Source: an uncultured Collinsella sp.
Lineage (GTDB): Bacteria > Actinomycetota > Coriobacteriia > Coriobacteriales > Coriobacteriaceae
Direction of reading: 5' to 3'
Length of the DNA stretch: 5,521 nucleotides
Assembly (NCBI GenBank): GCA_902478705.1
Contig: CABSMB010000109.1
Location: 1 to 5,521 of the forward strand
The translations under genes and the position numbers were made by a program. The notes under the pieces are model-generated. The model searched no databases and had not been told where the DNA came from. It saw only the letters and a list, made by a program, of their open reading frames with translations. Of the stretch, positions 4,951 through 5,521 are shown one piece after another (within the stretch, counting starts at the first letter, position 1; every line of letters starts with the position of its first letter).

Positions 4951-5521
4951 ATGAGAAGACTCCTCCCCCGTCTTGCCTTAACCGCCGCACTTCTCGCCGG
5001 TGCGCTCACCGGTGCCCCCGTCTGCGCCGTGGCGGCCGTCCCTTCTCAAGTTATCGACGGCGCCGTAACCGTGATGCACACCAATGACATCCATGGCAGC
5101 TACAAGTACAGCTACAACGCTAGCAAGGGCACGGGCACCATTGGCTTTGACGGACTGGCGGTTCTCTATAGCGCCCAAAACAACGCCCCCGACTTTCTGC
5201 TCGATGCGGGCGACACCTTCCACGGGCAGTCCTTTGCCACCATGAGCGAGGGCAAGAGCATCGCCGAGCTCATGGACACCTTCTATGCAGACGGCTACGA
5301 CGCGACCACACCGGGCAACCACGACTGGAGCTACGGCGCGGACAAGCTTCGCACCATGACCGGCAACAGCGCCACCAGCACGCCCTTTGCCATGCTTTGC
5401 GCGAATGCAACGTCCTTGAACGGCGTATGGAGCTCGAGTATCACCAAGACGCTCAACCGCACTTGGAAGGACGGCGAGGACGGCTCCACGTTTAACTACA
5501 AGATTAAGGTCGGCGTCGTCG
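4951..5521 (+). CDS. Exported 5'-nucleotidase/UshA-family metallophosphatase (3' truncated by window)
   Basis: Predicted secreted or surface metal-dependent phosphohydrolase; relatives hydrolyse nucleotides or UDP-sugars for phosphate and nucleoside salvage. Only the first 190 residues are present, with no stop. Residues 1-29 form a signal peptide (MRRLLPR, hydrophobic core about 8-22, likely cut near AVA-AV). The metallophosphatase blocks follow in order: VMHTNDIHG (41-49; metal ligands Asp46 and His48), LLDAGDTFHGQ (83-93; Asp88) and TPGNHDWSYG (120-129; Asn123 and catalytic His124). In E. coli UshA an Asp three residues after that His forms the catalytic dyad; here the position is Ser127. 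The start has AAGGA 7 bases upstream (4939-4943). The gene is separated from the importer by two hairpins, so it is probably its own unit. The C-terminal substrate-specificity domain and any cell-wall anchor lie outside the window, so the exact substrate is open. Confidence 0.92.
   Translation, partial: MRRLLPRLALTAALLAGALTGAPVCAVAAVPSQVIDGAVTVMHTNDIHGSYKYSYNASKGTGTIGFDGLAVLYSAQNNAPDFLLDAGDTFHGQSFATMSEGKSIAELMDTFYADGYDATTPGNHDWSYGADKLRTMTGNSATSTPFAMLCANATSLNGVWSSSITKTLNRTWKDGEDGSTFNYKIKVGVV

Overview
The window reads as chromosomal DNA from a GC-rich Gram-positive anaerobe. The best guess is a member of the Coriobacteriia (Actinomycetota), close to Collinsella. That rests on strong C/G preference at third codon positions, Shine-Dalgarno starts, a lipoprotein-type solute-binding protein, and GGGACAG-loop hairpins I associate with this group from memory. 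I could not test it by search. All genes are on the + strand.

Layout. Bases 1-700 hold the C-terminal half of asparaginyl-tRNA synthetase (asnS), closed by a good intrinsic terminator (743-773). Bases 950-1738 encode a single helix-turn-helix regulator of the WYL type. Bases 1898-4793 hold a complete three-gene ABC importer: a lipoprotein solute-binding protein, a membrane permease and an ATPase. They belong to the family of the streptococcal tryptophan system and the clostridial tyrosine-binding lipoprotein. Permease and ATPase genes overlap by 8 bases. The binding-protein gene is separated from the permease gene by 204 bases that hold a strong hairpin without a clean T-run, which could lower expression of the downstream genes. 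Two perfect long inverted repeats sharing a GGGACAG loop follow the ATPase gene (4792-4832 and 4848-4887). From 4951 to the window end runs the 5' part of an exported metallophosphatase of the 5'-nucleotidase/UshA family.

How the genes work together. The three transporter genes form one functional unit. The lipoprotein captures a small solute, most likely an aromatic amino acid or similar compound by family analogy, and the permease and ATPase import it. A plausible promoter and a small dyad lie just before the binding-protein gene. Whether the upstream WYL regulator controls the importer is only a neighbourhood inference. asnS and the nucleotidase look like independent units.

No CRISPR array, tRNA, rRNA, insertion sequence or clear novel multi-gene system is visible. 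The most interesting non-coding signal is the pair of GGGACAG-loop hairpins, whose arms differ while the loop motif is kept.
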